Below are positions 47,840-58,000 of a DNA stretch of 64,000 nt, one piece after another. The notes beneath the pieces were generated by a model that was not told the DNA's origin, made no database searches, and saw only the letters and a list, made by a program, of their open reading frames with translations. The translations under genes and the position numbers were made by a program. How positions within the stretch are numbered: the first letter of the stretch is position 1; each line of letters starts with the position of its first letter. This DNA is from Uranotaenia lowii. Its lineage: Eukaryota; Arthropoda; Insecta; Diptera; Culicidae. Where the stretch lies: NCBI RefSeq assembly GCF_029784155.1, contig NC_073691.1, forward strand, positions 66,160,839 through 66,224,838, read 5' to 3'.

Positions 47840-48604
47840 TTAGGTTGTATTTTTTGTAATTGTTACTAGCTTCGATAAATGCCGATTTCGAATAGGCATT
47901 CTTATGAAGGCTATAATATCTGAGAACAGCAAAGTTCGGTTAGACCAGGGGGGTTTACGTTTTGCGTGCTGAGGTGGGGTGGTTAACGCAAGTAGCTGGT
48001 TAATTTTTGTCGTAAAAATAGAAACCGCCTCTTCAAGAGATTCAGTTTGGTCAATGCATTGCCAGTTGATATCACACAAAGCAGTATTAAGAGCTGCAAA
48101 ATCGATTTTCTTCAGATTCTAAGATTGTTCGATAGTAGGATCGCAAAATTCAATCGCTAAATCGAACGTTAAGTCAACTGTTATGACAGGATGGTGGGCG
48201 TCGGCACCTGAGGCACTGACCCCTATTCCAACCACGCAATGGTGAGAAGCCGCATCGGTCACAAAAAGGAGGTCCAATGTTCGATTGTTTGTATTTTTGG
48301 CCGAATTCATTTGCTTCAAGTTCATCATTGCCATTCGATCTATCATTAACGAGCTAGAAGCAGATAGCGAAGATGTACTAGGATCAGGATAAGAATCACC
48401 GTTTGAATGGGGGAACCAATTTAAATTCGGTTGATTAAAATCTCCGAATAGCAAGCAATAGTCGCGGTAACGGATTTTGTCACGGATCTTGGAAGCCAAG
48501 TCCATGTACGATTCCATTACTGATTGAACGCCAGCAGTGTCTGGGCTCATGTAGACGACGCCGATGAAAACATCGCAAAACGTAATAATTTTCGCCCATA
48601 GCAT
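47840..48604 (-). pseudogene. CR1-like LINE endonuclease, partial, and linker
   Basis: The frame 48604-48119 has V-Y-M-S-P, L-L-F-G-D-F-N-Q-P-N, T-L-D-L-L-F-V and A-D-A-H-H-P-V, the middle and end of the nuclease. The usual S-D-H triad appears as A-H-H here. A stop at 48119 and a further frame (48079-47840) with P-P-W-S-N-R-T-L separate it from the RT. The N-terminal third is missing. Confidence 0.7.
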
Positions 48605-48664
48605 CTCCAGATCGGTGTGTATGGAAACCTGCAGTGAATTCCACCTATTGGCTACCGCAATAAG

Positions 48665-49290
48665 TAATATGCAGTAATATGCCCTATCTTCAAAAAAGGC
48701 AACAAATTGGACTGTGAGAACTACCGAGCGATCACTCTGCTTAATGCCACCTACACAGTTCTGTTTCGAATCCTACTTCGCCGATTAACGCCGAACAGAA
48801 TCGTGGAAAGTTCTGGTCGGCTTCATGAAGGGACGGTCAACGACGGACAAGATCTTCACATTACTATAAATCCTTCAAAAATGCCGTGAACACCAAGCCC
48901 TTTCACACCACCAATTCATCCACTTCAAAGCCGCATACGACACGATCGACCGTGACGAGCTATGGAAAATCATAGACGAGAACGGCTTCTCCGAGAAGCT
49001 GATCAGACTGATTAAGGCAACGATGGATTGAACGCAGTGCTGAGTGCGAATTTTGGGTGAGCTGTCGAGTTCATTCAAATCGCGCAACGTGGCGCTAAAG
49101 GTGTTATTCTACAAGTGGACGACGAATTGGCTTAATTCAATACGTCCAAGTTGAAGTATATGCTGGCCTGCGGATCTGAGACCGACCGAACCCAGCAATA
49201 ACAAGGTCACGATCGAAGGCGACGAACTGGAGATTGTCGAAGACTTTGTCTATCTCGGCTAGAGCGACTGTACGGCGAACCCGGTATCGT
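48665..49290 (+). pseudogene. RTE-like LINE reverse transcriptase fragment, right of CR1-like insertion
   Basis: The blocks are [22 protein letters not shown], then L-R-R-L-T-P-N, then after shifts [15 protein letters not shown] and N-G-F-S-E-K-L-I. A C-terminal scrap F-V-Y-L-G lies near 49250. It is strongly decayed. It pairs with 45430-45933 as one LINE split by the CR1-like element. Confidence 0.7.
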
Positions 49291-49299
49291 TTTTTTCAA

Positions 49300-50350
49300 A
49301 AACAGCTTGTCAAAATTAAAAAATTGATATCCATGCGGCAAAACAAAGGACTTTTTAAGCAAAACTCAATTACTGCATTTGAACAGCACAATTTATTCAA
49401 AACAACACATGAAATGTCAAAAACGTCTATAGAAAACATTATTTAAGACATAGCATGTTCGGGGTAACAATAATCTTCAAAAAATTTCCACAATCGAATA
49501 AATATAAATGAATAAAATGAATGATCACGTAAGCACATGGTACCATATAGAATTGTTATGTTTTTGACCTGAAAATTAAAATCAAAATCACTCTATACTA
49601 GTTGAATTGGTGCAAAAATGTTTCACGAAAAGTACGTTGTCAACTAAATAGCTTAGACTCGTTTCATCGGTAAGCGATAAAGTTTTTGAATTTTTTTGGT
49701 AAATCGTTTGTAAAATTTTGAGTTGCGAAGTAGTGTCTGTCACTGAGAAAACTGTCTAGAAATTCATTATCTAAAGCGTCTCATATTGACTTTTAAAAAT
49801 TTTTTCTTGATGAATGCGTTTTCGAAATATGATGGATTCAAATCGTGGAGTCACAACGCGCCACTTTCCTTTTTGTTCCTATAAATTTCTCAATTTAAAA
49901 GATTGTTATGATGGAAAGCGAGAAGCGACGATATTTTTTAATAATGTGATTTAGTGTTTTTAGTGGCATTTTGGTTTGAATTAGTTCTGTACTGAATTTA
50001 TGGCGAGTTTTTTTTATTAGTTGATACCCAGGTGGAAAATCCTTTTTAAGGATTGCATTCCAAGGCACGGCGAGCAACCGAGTCCCTCCAGTATTCTACT
50101 CTGGGTCCATGGGTGCAATTGGACGACTCATGATATTAAGTACCCCTACGCCATAAAGTCCAACTGGGGCCTCTGGTCATAACTCCCATATGGACCTGCA
50201 TCGAAGGCTATACCCGAGATTGGAGACCAAGTCCGCGCTTAAGCGCTCATCGGCAAACTCCAGGTCAAGTCAAAACTCCAGCATATATACCCTGCCTCTT
50301 GTTACGATTCAAGACTAAGGACCTCTCCTCTAACAACTCGAGATCTTGGC
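49300..50350. other. No gene recognised
   Basis: AT-rich to about 50070. A GC-richer stretch from 50080 leads into the R1-like 3' tail copy. No frame with a domain. Confidence 0.4.
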
Positions 50351-50359
50351 TGCGCTTGG

Positions 50360-50700
50360 CTTGGCAAACGTCCGGGGCTTTTACGAAAAACTACTCGGAT
50401 GATTCCCGACGAAGAGTTCATCCTACACCGACTCAGGTGACTCACCCGCCGACGACGTGAAGTCACCCTACCTGAGAGTATTTCGCGGCGTAAATACTCT
50501 TCCCCCTACGAGTTCGACTACGAAGATATAGTATAGTATAGTCTTATCCCCGCAGCTTCCCTCGTTGGGAGCGCTTTTTACTAATATACTCCGCGGCTGT
50601 GGAAGTATCCTACACAACGTTCGCGAGGTACCTAACAGCTCGGCATACGCAGAAGGTAGAGTCTTATCTTTGTATGCTTTACTGCTAGGATCGGACGCAC
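50360..50700 (-). repeat. Extra copy of the R1-like LINE 3' tail
   Basis: This segment matches 51210-51500 in order, with phrases such as CCCGACG, GTGACTCA/GTGGCTCA, AATACTCTTCCCCCT and GCGAGTTC/ACGAGTTC. The latter segment lies just downstream of the R1-like coding remains on the minus strand, so both look like 3' untranslated ends of one LINE family. Confidence 0.5.
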
Positions 50701-51205
50701 ACTACTCGAATGCCCCCCGCCGAAAGGGAAGTCTACTCCGACCGTGGTCCGGTCTTCCTCCTCCCTTTTGGCTGGCAACCCTAGTATTTTTACCCGCCGT
50801 GTGCCGAATGGAGAGTGTCGTGTCCTTTGGCGTCAGGCTTAATCTGTGCAAATTAAAACACATCTTATCCCTGAAACATCGCTCGATAAACTGACGGTGC
50901 GAACAACGCACATCTTCATACGTTCATTAAAAATGCCTTTTCTCTCTTTTCGACATTATTTCGCTCATCTTTCTTTGTGCTGGCTGCAAACAGTGCAACC
51001 GAAGACTGAAGATCATTCTCTTCTCTTGTATTCCAGCTCACCGTTTCCTTAGTATGCGTTTAAGCAAGCAAATTGGACAGCTATAGAATTTCTGGATACA
51101 CTGTGATGATTATTCCTTTAGAATTTTCATGCTTTTATATTTAACTCTCTTTTCCATCGGGTTCTACCCTACAGAGAGCAGCTTATCCTAGACTCGCGCC
51201 TGTCA
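50701..51205. other. No gene recognised between the two tail copies
   Basis: Mixed sequence with no domain or clear repeat. Confidence 0.4.
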
Positions 51206-51605
51206 CAGCACACGTACGGGTCTTTTACGCTTGCGACTCAGATGAATCCCGACGGTGATGTCATTCTACCCGACTCGAGTGGCTCATCCAACGGCGACGG
51301 GAGACCACTCTACCCAAGAGTACTCCGTGACGTGAATATTCTTCCCCCTGCGAGTTCAACTGCGGAGAAGGTCATGTCTTATCCCCACAGCCTCCGTCGT
51401 AGAGGGCGCGTTCGACTCGGATACTCCGCGACGGTAACGTTGGAGGTTCCTACACGCAGACGCACGAACGTACCTAACAGGATGGCAAGGCCACGCGTCC
51501 AAACCGATGATGGTAGTACTGCATGAAACATCCGTTACCAGTCAAGAACTGTGTCATGCAGAAATCCATCTTTCCACATCTCCGGTCCATCCAGGATCCA
51601 ATGTT
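51206..51605 (-). repeat. R1-like LINE 3' untranslated tail
   Basis: It lies immediately after the end of the R1-like coding remains and is partly duplicated at 50360-50700. Confidence 0.5.
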
Positions 51606-51610
51606 AGGGA

Positions 51611-53324
51611 TTAATAGATGGGTCCACGGCCACGTTGCGAGCTGTCCCACTGGTGCTGCCAGTTGGCCTCTCTAGCATGTTTCCACACGTCGGGCATGTG
51701 CCTGTGCTCATAGCAAAAGATATCTTTCTCTAGCAAGACCGAGATGGGCATGACCCCCGGCACAACACCAGCAGCTACCGAGGACACTGTTCGGTATGCG
51801 CTGATTACTCGCAAGTTCATCAGCCGCTGCACACTGCAGAGCTTTTGCAGGTTACGCTGCCTGCTCAAGGCTGCCACTCCGCACCGCAAAATGGACCAGG
51901 ACCCTCCTTCTGCTGCAGCAGATCACCGAGTTGTTCGACATGGCCCGTGAGAGAGCTGCTGTCGCCATTGCCGCTCTGTTACAGGCGTAGTCGACGTGGG
52001 CCGTAAAGCTCAGCCGGCCGTCGATCATCACCCTCAGGTATTTGATCGCACGCTTGGATTCGATTGCGCACGGTCCAACTGCAATCGTCCCTGATTGTGC
52101 TGAGATCAGGTTGGTGATCAGCACCATCTCGGTCTTGTGGTGAGCCAGACGTAAGCTCTTGGAGCGCATCCAACTATCCACCTTCTTGATAGCTACTGTG
52201 GCGAGTAGCTGGACCTCTCCAGTTGATGGGCCCGATGCCAGAAGAACCACGTCATCGGCGAATCCCACAAGTCTCACTCCCGTGGGGAGACGCAGTCTCA
52301 GCAGTTCGTCGTAGACAATTTTTCACAATACCGGGCCAAGTATCGCTCCTTGTGGAACCCCTGTCGAGACTCTCACTGTTTTCAGTCCCCCGCTGGTCAT
52401 ATACTGTAGTTGGCGGTCATGGAAATAACACTCCACCATCCTACAGAAATATGCCGGAATCCTCATGTTGATGAGCGACGATGCAATCGCTGCAAGCGTT
52501 CTCTACGTCAAGGGTGACCACTGCGCAAATCCGGTCTCCTCTCCTTTTCTTCATTCTGACTTCATCTGCCCTTCCGATGACCCGTCGAATGGCATCCACC
52601 GTACAGTGGCCCTTCCGAATACCGAACTGTTTGTCGGATAGTCCATTGGCACTTTTGGTGTAGAGCTGGATCCTGCTCTGTACCACCTTCTCTAAGACCT
52701 TACCAGCAGTATCCAAGAGACATATCGGGCGATATGTAGATGGGTCACCTGGTGGCTTGCCCGGTTTTGGCAGGAGCACCAATCACTGCCGCTTCCACAC
52801 ATCTGGGAAGACCCTATCATCCACATACCGTTGCAGTGATGACCGGAACATTTCGAGATGTTCCATGAGCGCGGCCTTCACTGCTACATTAGGGATGCCA
52901 TCCGGACCTGGAGCTTTGTTCAACTGTAGAGACTTAGCGATGTCGCGCAGTTCCTCCATGAAATCTGCTCCTCCTCACTCGTATCCCAGTCGAATGGGAC
53001 CCACGGCCATGTTACCTCCACGTGCTGTGGGAACAGCTCGTTGACGATTTCACGCAGTTTATTCGGACACGATTCCAATGGCGCACCTCCGCTCCGCGTT
53101 TTGGCCATGACAATCCTGTAAGCGTCGCCCCAGGGTTTGTCGTTGGCGTCCTCGCAGAGTTGCCTGAAACGTGCGTTTTTGCTCGCCTTGATTGCCCTGC
53201 AGAGGGCAGACCTCGCAATTGCGTAGGGTACTCTTCGCTCCGCTCTCGCTGACGGGAACCTCGCTCTCTGCATACGTCGCCTAGCCTGTAGGCAGCTAGT
53301 ACACAGGTCCGCGAGTTTGACCAA
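51611..53324 (-). pseudogene. R1/LOA-like LINE reverse transcriptase, multiply broken
   Basis: In order on the minus strand there is a linker with A-L-C-R-A-I-K-A-S-K, then A-P-G-P-D-G-I-P, then L-L-P-K-P-G-K-P-P-G-D-P-S-T-Y-R-P-I-C-L-L. Next come G-L-S-D-K-Q-F-G-I-R-K-G and V-T-L-D-V-E-N-A (first Asp), and a frame change in the PQG region. It ends with G-F-A-D-D-V-V-L-L-A and C-terminal Y-L-R-V-M-I-D-G-R-L-S-F. The spacing and F-A-D-D-V-V-L-L match R1/LOA-type elements. At least four frame changes or stops; the endonuclease is missing. Confidence 0.75.
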
Positions 53325-53370
53325 TATAAATAGCCGGGCAGCTGCTGCATGGAATTTCGTAAATTCCGGA

Positions 53371-53568
53371 TCAATCCTCCTCAGGGATTTTGTCTTTGAA
53401 CAAGATTAGACGATCCTTGAAGGTGTTTCCATTCTTGTATGCAGTTTTTAGACCATGCTGCAGAAGAATTTTTCTGATTTCGTTAGTCAGTCTTGGATAT
53501 AACCGTAGACTAACTCTTTGCAATTCTTCTTTATCCTGTGTTAGTGTTGTTGCATCACTTTGGAGCAT
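53371..53568 (-). pseudogene. Penelope-like element C-terminal fragment
   Basis: The reading R-L-Y-P-R-L-T-N-E-I-R-K-I-L, A-Y-K-N-G-N-T-F-K and F-K-D-K-I-P-E-E-D is the linker just before the GIY-YIG nuclease in Penelope-like elements. The nuclease itself is cut off at the R1-like border. Confidence 0.5.
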
Positions 53569-53639
53569 TTTTCGGACGTGCTTGTGAAGAATTTTACGAA
53601 CGAGGTCACAATCCCTGCATCAAAATTTTGTTGCTTCTT

Positions 53640-53772
53640 GTCATCAAACTCAGGCTTTTCCTCGGGCCAAATCCTAAAGTGACCGTGTTGTACTGCTTAC
53701 CCAAGATTCATAAAAACCCTATTGTTATTTCCTCCAACATTTTTACACCCACGGAAAAAATGGCTGGTTGAA
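53640..53772 (+). pseudogene. Penelope-like reverse transcriptase fragment
   Basis: The frame has V-L-Y-C-L-P-K-I-H-K-N-P followed by S-S-N-I-F-T-P-T. This matches the L-Y-G-L-P-K-I-H-K block and the following S-P-T of Penelope-like RTs. It points opposite to the C-terminal fragment at 53371-53568, so the two form a head-to-head rearranged remnant. Confidence 0.55.
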
Positions 53773-53845
53773 GAAATGAAGAAATATCCGGTGAAACACG
53801 GCAAAAGTATGAAAAACTCGGTTAAGTCGTTATGTGAATAGAAAT

Positions 53846-53922
53846 ACGAATTTTAAATTCTGAATGTGTATAAAAACATTATATTTTTATGTTTTTATAC
53901 ACATTCAGAATTTAAAATTCGT
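53846..53922. repeat. Perfect 33-bp-arm hairpin
   Basis: The arms beginning ACGAATTTTAAATTCTGAAT and their exact reverse complement surround an ~11-bp AT loop. It could be a small foldback element. Confidence 0.7.
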
Positions 53923-54245
53923 TTTTCCTGGCCCAAGATACCTCACAAAATTTGGCCCACGATTCCCCATAAACTATAATTTGCAAATTGGGTTCGTTTG
54001 TGTGGCTTATTGATGTTTCATCAAAAAATCCTTTTCCACGGAAAAAAAGCATGACAAAACATAGAAAAATATGCAAGGCGGCGACGATGACATTTCGATT
54101 GAGATTTTTATCTTGACACACATCTGAGATGTTCAGAGTGACCCACGATTTTCTATGGCCCACGTTATCCCACTCTCCCTTTCTGAAAACCTAGCCTATC
54201 TTACACTTATACTCCTTTTTTACTTAAAACGGCAATAAATTTGAG
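53923..54245. other. No gene recognised
   Basis: Plain sequence up to the BEL/Pao target duplication. Confidence 0.45.
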
Positions 54246-54250
54246 AGTGG

Positions 54251-54796
54251 TGTTCGATGCACACTGAGAAAATCGTGCACGAATAAAGTGGCGCTATCTG
54301 GTCCTGGGAAAGCGAAGCAGCCCAGTGAATTTTCATTGTTTTTTCACTGGGGCATGCTGTCAGACCAAAGGCGTTAGCAGCAGTGGGCTGCTAGGAAAAC
54401 AAAAAAGATGGATTTCCGCTCTTTTCATCAGGCCCAGTATAAAAGGCCCTTCAGGAAGAAACGTGGTCTCTTTTTCCGACAGTGGCGGCCGTCGAGGCAA
54501 GATTACCAAAACAAACCCAGCAGAGCAGTCTTGATATTTTGTGCCGAAATTAATTGTGATTTGTACCTGTAATTGAATGTTAAATTATGAAAGTAGTTTT
54601 TAAGTAAAGATTAAGAAAAACTAAGTAGTGTTAATTTAGTGGCGTAATAAATTAGTGAGAATAAAACTTACCTGTGATTTCACCTGAACTCTGGAGTTGA
54701 ATACCTGGATACTTACCTGCGCAAAATTGATGACGAACCTGGAAAGAAAACTGAAGTGAGGACATCCAACATCGAAAAGAAAGGTACTTCCGTTCA
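54251..54796 (+). repeat. BEL/Pao 5' LTR
   Basis: 546 bp, TG...CA. It contains a TATA box (TATAAAAG, 54438-54445), and AATAAA at 54646-54651 and 54660-54665. Promoter and poly(A) signals are therefore both present. An open frame of 69 codons inside it recurs in the 3' LTR and is not a gene. Confidence 0.93.
54438..54445 (+). promoter_or_regulatory. TATA box of the BEL/Pao LTR promoter
   Basis: TATAAAAG lies in the GC-richer first half of the 5' LTR. The copy at 61569-61576 in the 3' LTR could drive transcription into the flank. The transcription start would be about 30 bp downstream, near 54470. Confidence 0.6.
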
Positions 54797-54812
54797 TGGT
54801 CCTTCGAACCGG
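54797..54812 (+). promoter_or_regulatory. Primer-binding site, probably tRNA-Tyr
   Basis: TGGTCCTTCGAACCGG directly follows the 5' LTR. Its complement ends TCGAAGGACCA, which fits the acceptor stem and CCA of insect tRNA-Tyr as I know it, with one possible T-stem difference. Confidence 0.6.
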
Positions 54813-55025
54813 ATGCCCGTCGAACTCCGAGCGTCCGGAACTACTCTACATCCTGGAAGGTACCCTTTTCATCTCGACGTTGGTGGAGTGAGCTGCAATC
54901 AAAATTTACAATTATACAAGGCATTAATATTGCCTCAAGAAGGTAATTAATATTCCAACCAACTCTATTTTGGTACGTTTTGTGCTCCGCTGGGAATTTA
55001 TATTGCAGATTAACGCACGTGCATA

Positions 55026-58000
55026 ATGGCATCGGAACGGCGCATTAAGTCGCTAAAAATGCGACTTCGTAGTATAGAGACGTCGTTTAACCTGATCAAA
55101 GTCTTCGTTGAAAACTTCGACGAAGAAACGCAGTCGATGGAAGTTCCCGTTCGGCTGGAGAACCTGGCCGTGTTGTGGGTGGACTTCGGCAAAACGCAAG
55201 CCGAACTCGAAGCCGCTGATGTCGACGACAATGCGGTGATGGAACATCAGCTGAAGCAGCGGGCCCAGTTCGAGACGGACTACTACCGGGTGAAGGGTTT
55301 CTTGCTGTCCGTGAATAAAAGTACATCGCCTCAGAGCTCCCAATCTTGTCACTCCGGTGCGCATTTCCCTACTTCTTCGCAAATTCGGCTCCCAGATGTG
55401 AAACTTCCTGTTTTTAATGGCGCTCTCGAAAATTGGTTGAATTTCCATGATTTATTTATTTCGTTGGTGCATTCGTCGACTGAATTGTCCAATATTCAGA
55501 AGTTTTATTATTTGCGTTCATCATTAGCGGGGGATGCGTTGAAGCTGGTACAAACAATTGCGATTAGCGCCAATAATTACCCAGTTGCCTGGAACTTGCT
55601 GATAGACCACTTTCAAAATCCTGCACGTTTGAAGCAAGCCTATGTCGACTCCCTTTTCGAGTTTGCTCCGTTGAAAAAGGAATCTGCAAGTGATCTTCAT
55701 TCTCTGGTGGAACGATTCGAAGCTAATGTCCGCATCTTGAAGCAGCTGGGAGAAAGAACCGAGTTTTGGGACGTGTTGCTGATTCGTATGCTCAGTATTC
55801 GCCTTGACCCCACTACACGAAGGGATTGGGAAGAATTTTCGTCGACTCATGAGGCAGCTACATTCCCAGATCTGGTCAGCTTTCTTCAGCGGAGGGTCAC
55901 AGTTTTGCAGAGTGTGAGCAACGTTCAACTGGACACTTCATCGTCTTCGGCACCCAAAAAACCGGTCCATCGATCAGCAATCATCAGCAATGGAGCCACT
56001 CAACTCTCACCTCGCCAATGTTTCGCCTGCTCTGAACACCATCCACTTTATCTATGCCAGACGTTCGCCAAGATGACCATCGAAGACAAGGACAAACTAG
56101 TACGCCGTCAACAACTCTGTCGGAACTGCCTACGGAAGGGACATCAATCCAGGACTTGTCAATCGAAAAACTGCTGTCGAAAATGCCGAGGGCGCCACCA
56201 TAGTCAACTATGCAGCACAGGTCCCAGCCAGGGTGAATCCAGCAAGCCGAGAGCGGAGGGGAATGCGTCCAGGGATCCTGACCCTCCCAGCCAAGAAGTA
56301 TCATCATTGTCTGCAGCAGTCGGGAAACTTCCCAAGAAGGGTCACCCTAACAAGGTGCTCCTAGCAACGGCCGTGATCAAACTGAAGGATGATTACGGCA
56401 ATACTCACTTCGCCAGAGCGCTCCTCGACTCGGGTAGCGAATGCAGCTTCATCACCGAGTCATTTGCGCAAAAACTCAAAGTTCGTCGCACCAAAGTTCA
56501 CCTCTCCATCTCCGGAATTGGCCAGTCATCCACTCAATCTCGCTCCAAGCTTCGCACCACCATTCACTCTCGAGTTACCGGATTTTCGACCATCGTAGAG
56601 CTCCTCGTACTGCCAAAACTCACTCTAAGTTTGCCATCCGCCACTTTAGACATTTCTAATTGGAACTTTCCGAAAGAAATTCAGCTCGCAGATCCTAACT
56701 TTTACCAAAGCAACCCTATCGACATCGTCCTTGGTGCAGAAATATTCTTCGATCTTTTCAAACCGCCTGGCAGAATTCCTCTTGGAGATTCACTGCCTGT
56801 TCTTGTGAATTCTGTTCTGGGATGGGTTGTTTCTGGGAAAGTTACCAACTCTACTGCTACGAGCTCCGTTATTGCCAACCTTGCAACCGTCGCAGATATT
56901 TATCGCCTCATGCAACGATTCTGGATCATCGAAGAGGCAGATTCAGCTCCCTGTATGTCGGTGGAAGAAGCAGCCTGCGAAAAGCACTTTTCGCAGAACG
57001 TTCAACGCACTCCAGAAGGTCGATACATCGTTCGATTGCCGTTCAAGGAACCTGTTTCCAGCGTAGGCGACAATCGCAGCATAGCACAACGTCGATTCCG
57101 GATGGTCGAGTCTCGCTTGCAACGGGACACTAATCTACAGGCTCAGTATCACGACTTCATAACCGAATACGTCACCTTAGGGCACATGCAGCGAGTAGAC
57201 ACTTCTACTCCGCCTACCCAGCAGTATTACCTTCCTCATCATGCGGTGATTCGCGAAGATAGCTCGACTACCAAGGTGCGAGTCGTCTTCGATGCTTCGT
57301 GCAAGTCAGGATCTGGCAAATCGCTCAACGACGTGCTCATGGTCGGGGCAGTCATCCAAGACGACCTTCGTTCCATCATCCTGAGAACCAGAATCAATCC
57401 CGTTTTGCTCATCGCTGACATCCAAAAAATGTACCGTCAAATCTTGGTCGACGAACGAGACACTCCTCTCCAGCGAATTCTTTGGCGAAGTTCACCGGAC
57501 GAGCCTCTCATCACGTTTGAGCTGAAAACAGTCACCTACGGCACAGCTAGTGCACCATTCCTGGCCACCAGAACCCTACAACAACTGGCAGACGACGAAA
57601 AAGCAGATTTCCCTTTGGGCGCGGCGATTCTGAAGAGAGATGTGTACGTAGACGACCTGGTTACCAGCGGAAGGACTCCTGAAGAACTGGAAGAAGTGCG
57701 GAATCAACTTGACCAATTGTGCCGACGAGGAGGTTTTGAATTCCGGAAATTTGCGTCGAACCTCGAATCCGTTCTTGATGGCATTCCTTCCGAACGACGT
57801 GCGCTTCATTCATCAGTCGAGCTCGCAGCTGATCAGACCATCAAAACTTTGGGGTTGCACTGGGAACCAGCTTCGGATCACTTCCGGTTCCAAATTCAGC
57901 TACCTGAACACTCTCAAGGCGCGGTTCTCTGCAAAAGGTTGGCCCTCTCACAAATCGCCCAGCTATTCGACCCGTTGGGATTGGTAGGCCCTGTCATCGT

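Larger units (their letters stand above)
45934..48640 (-). mobile_element. CR1-like LINE, 5'-truncated
   Basis: The minus-strand element lacks ORF1 and runs from mid-endonuclease to a 3' end made of short AAATAC/ACAAAT repeats at about 45934-45962. A microsatellite-like tail instead of plain poly(A), and Y-A-D-D-L-K-L-F in the RT, favour the CR1 group. It splits an RTE-like LINE on the opposite strand. The exact 5' border is uncertain. Confidence 0.65.

Noticed and set aside
54325..54534. 69-codon frame repeated exactly at 61456-61665
   Set aside because: Conservation of the frame is explained by both copies lying in LTRs; no domain.
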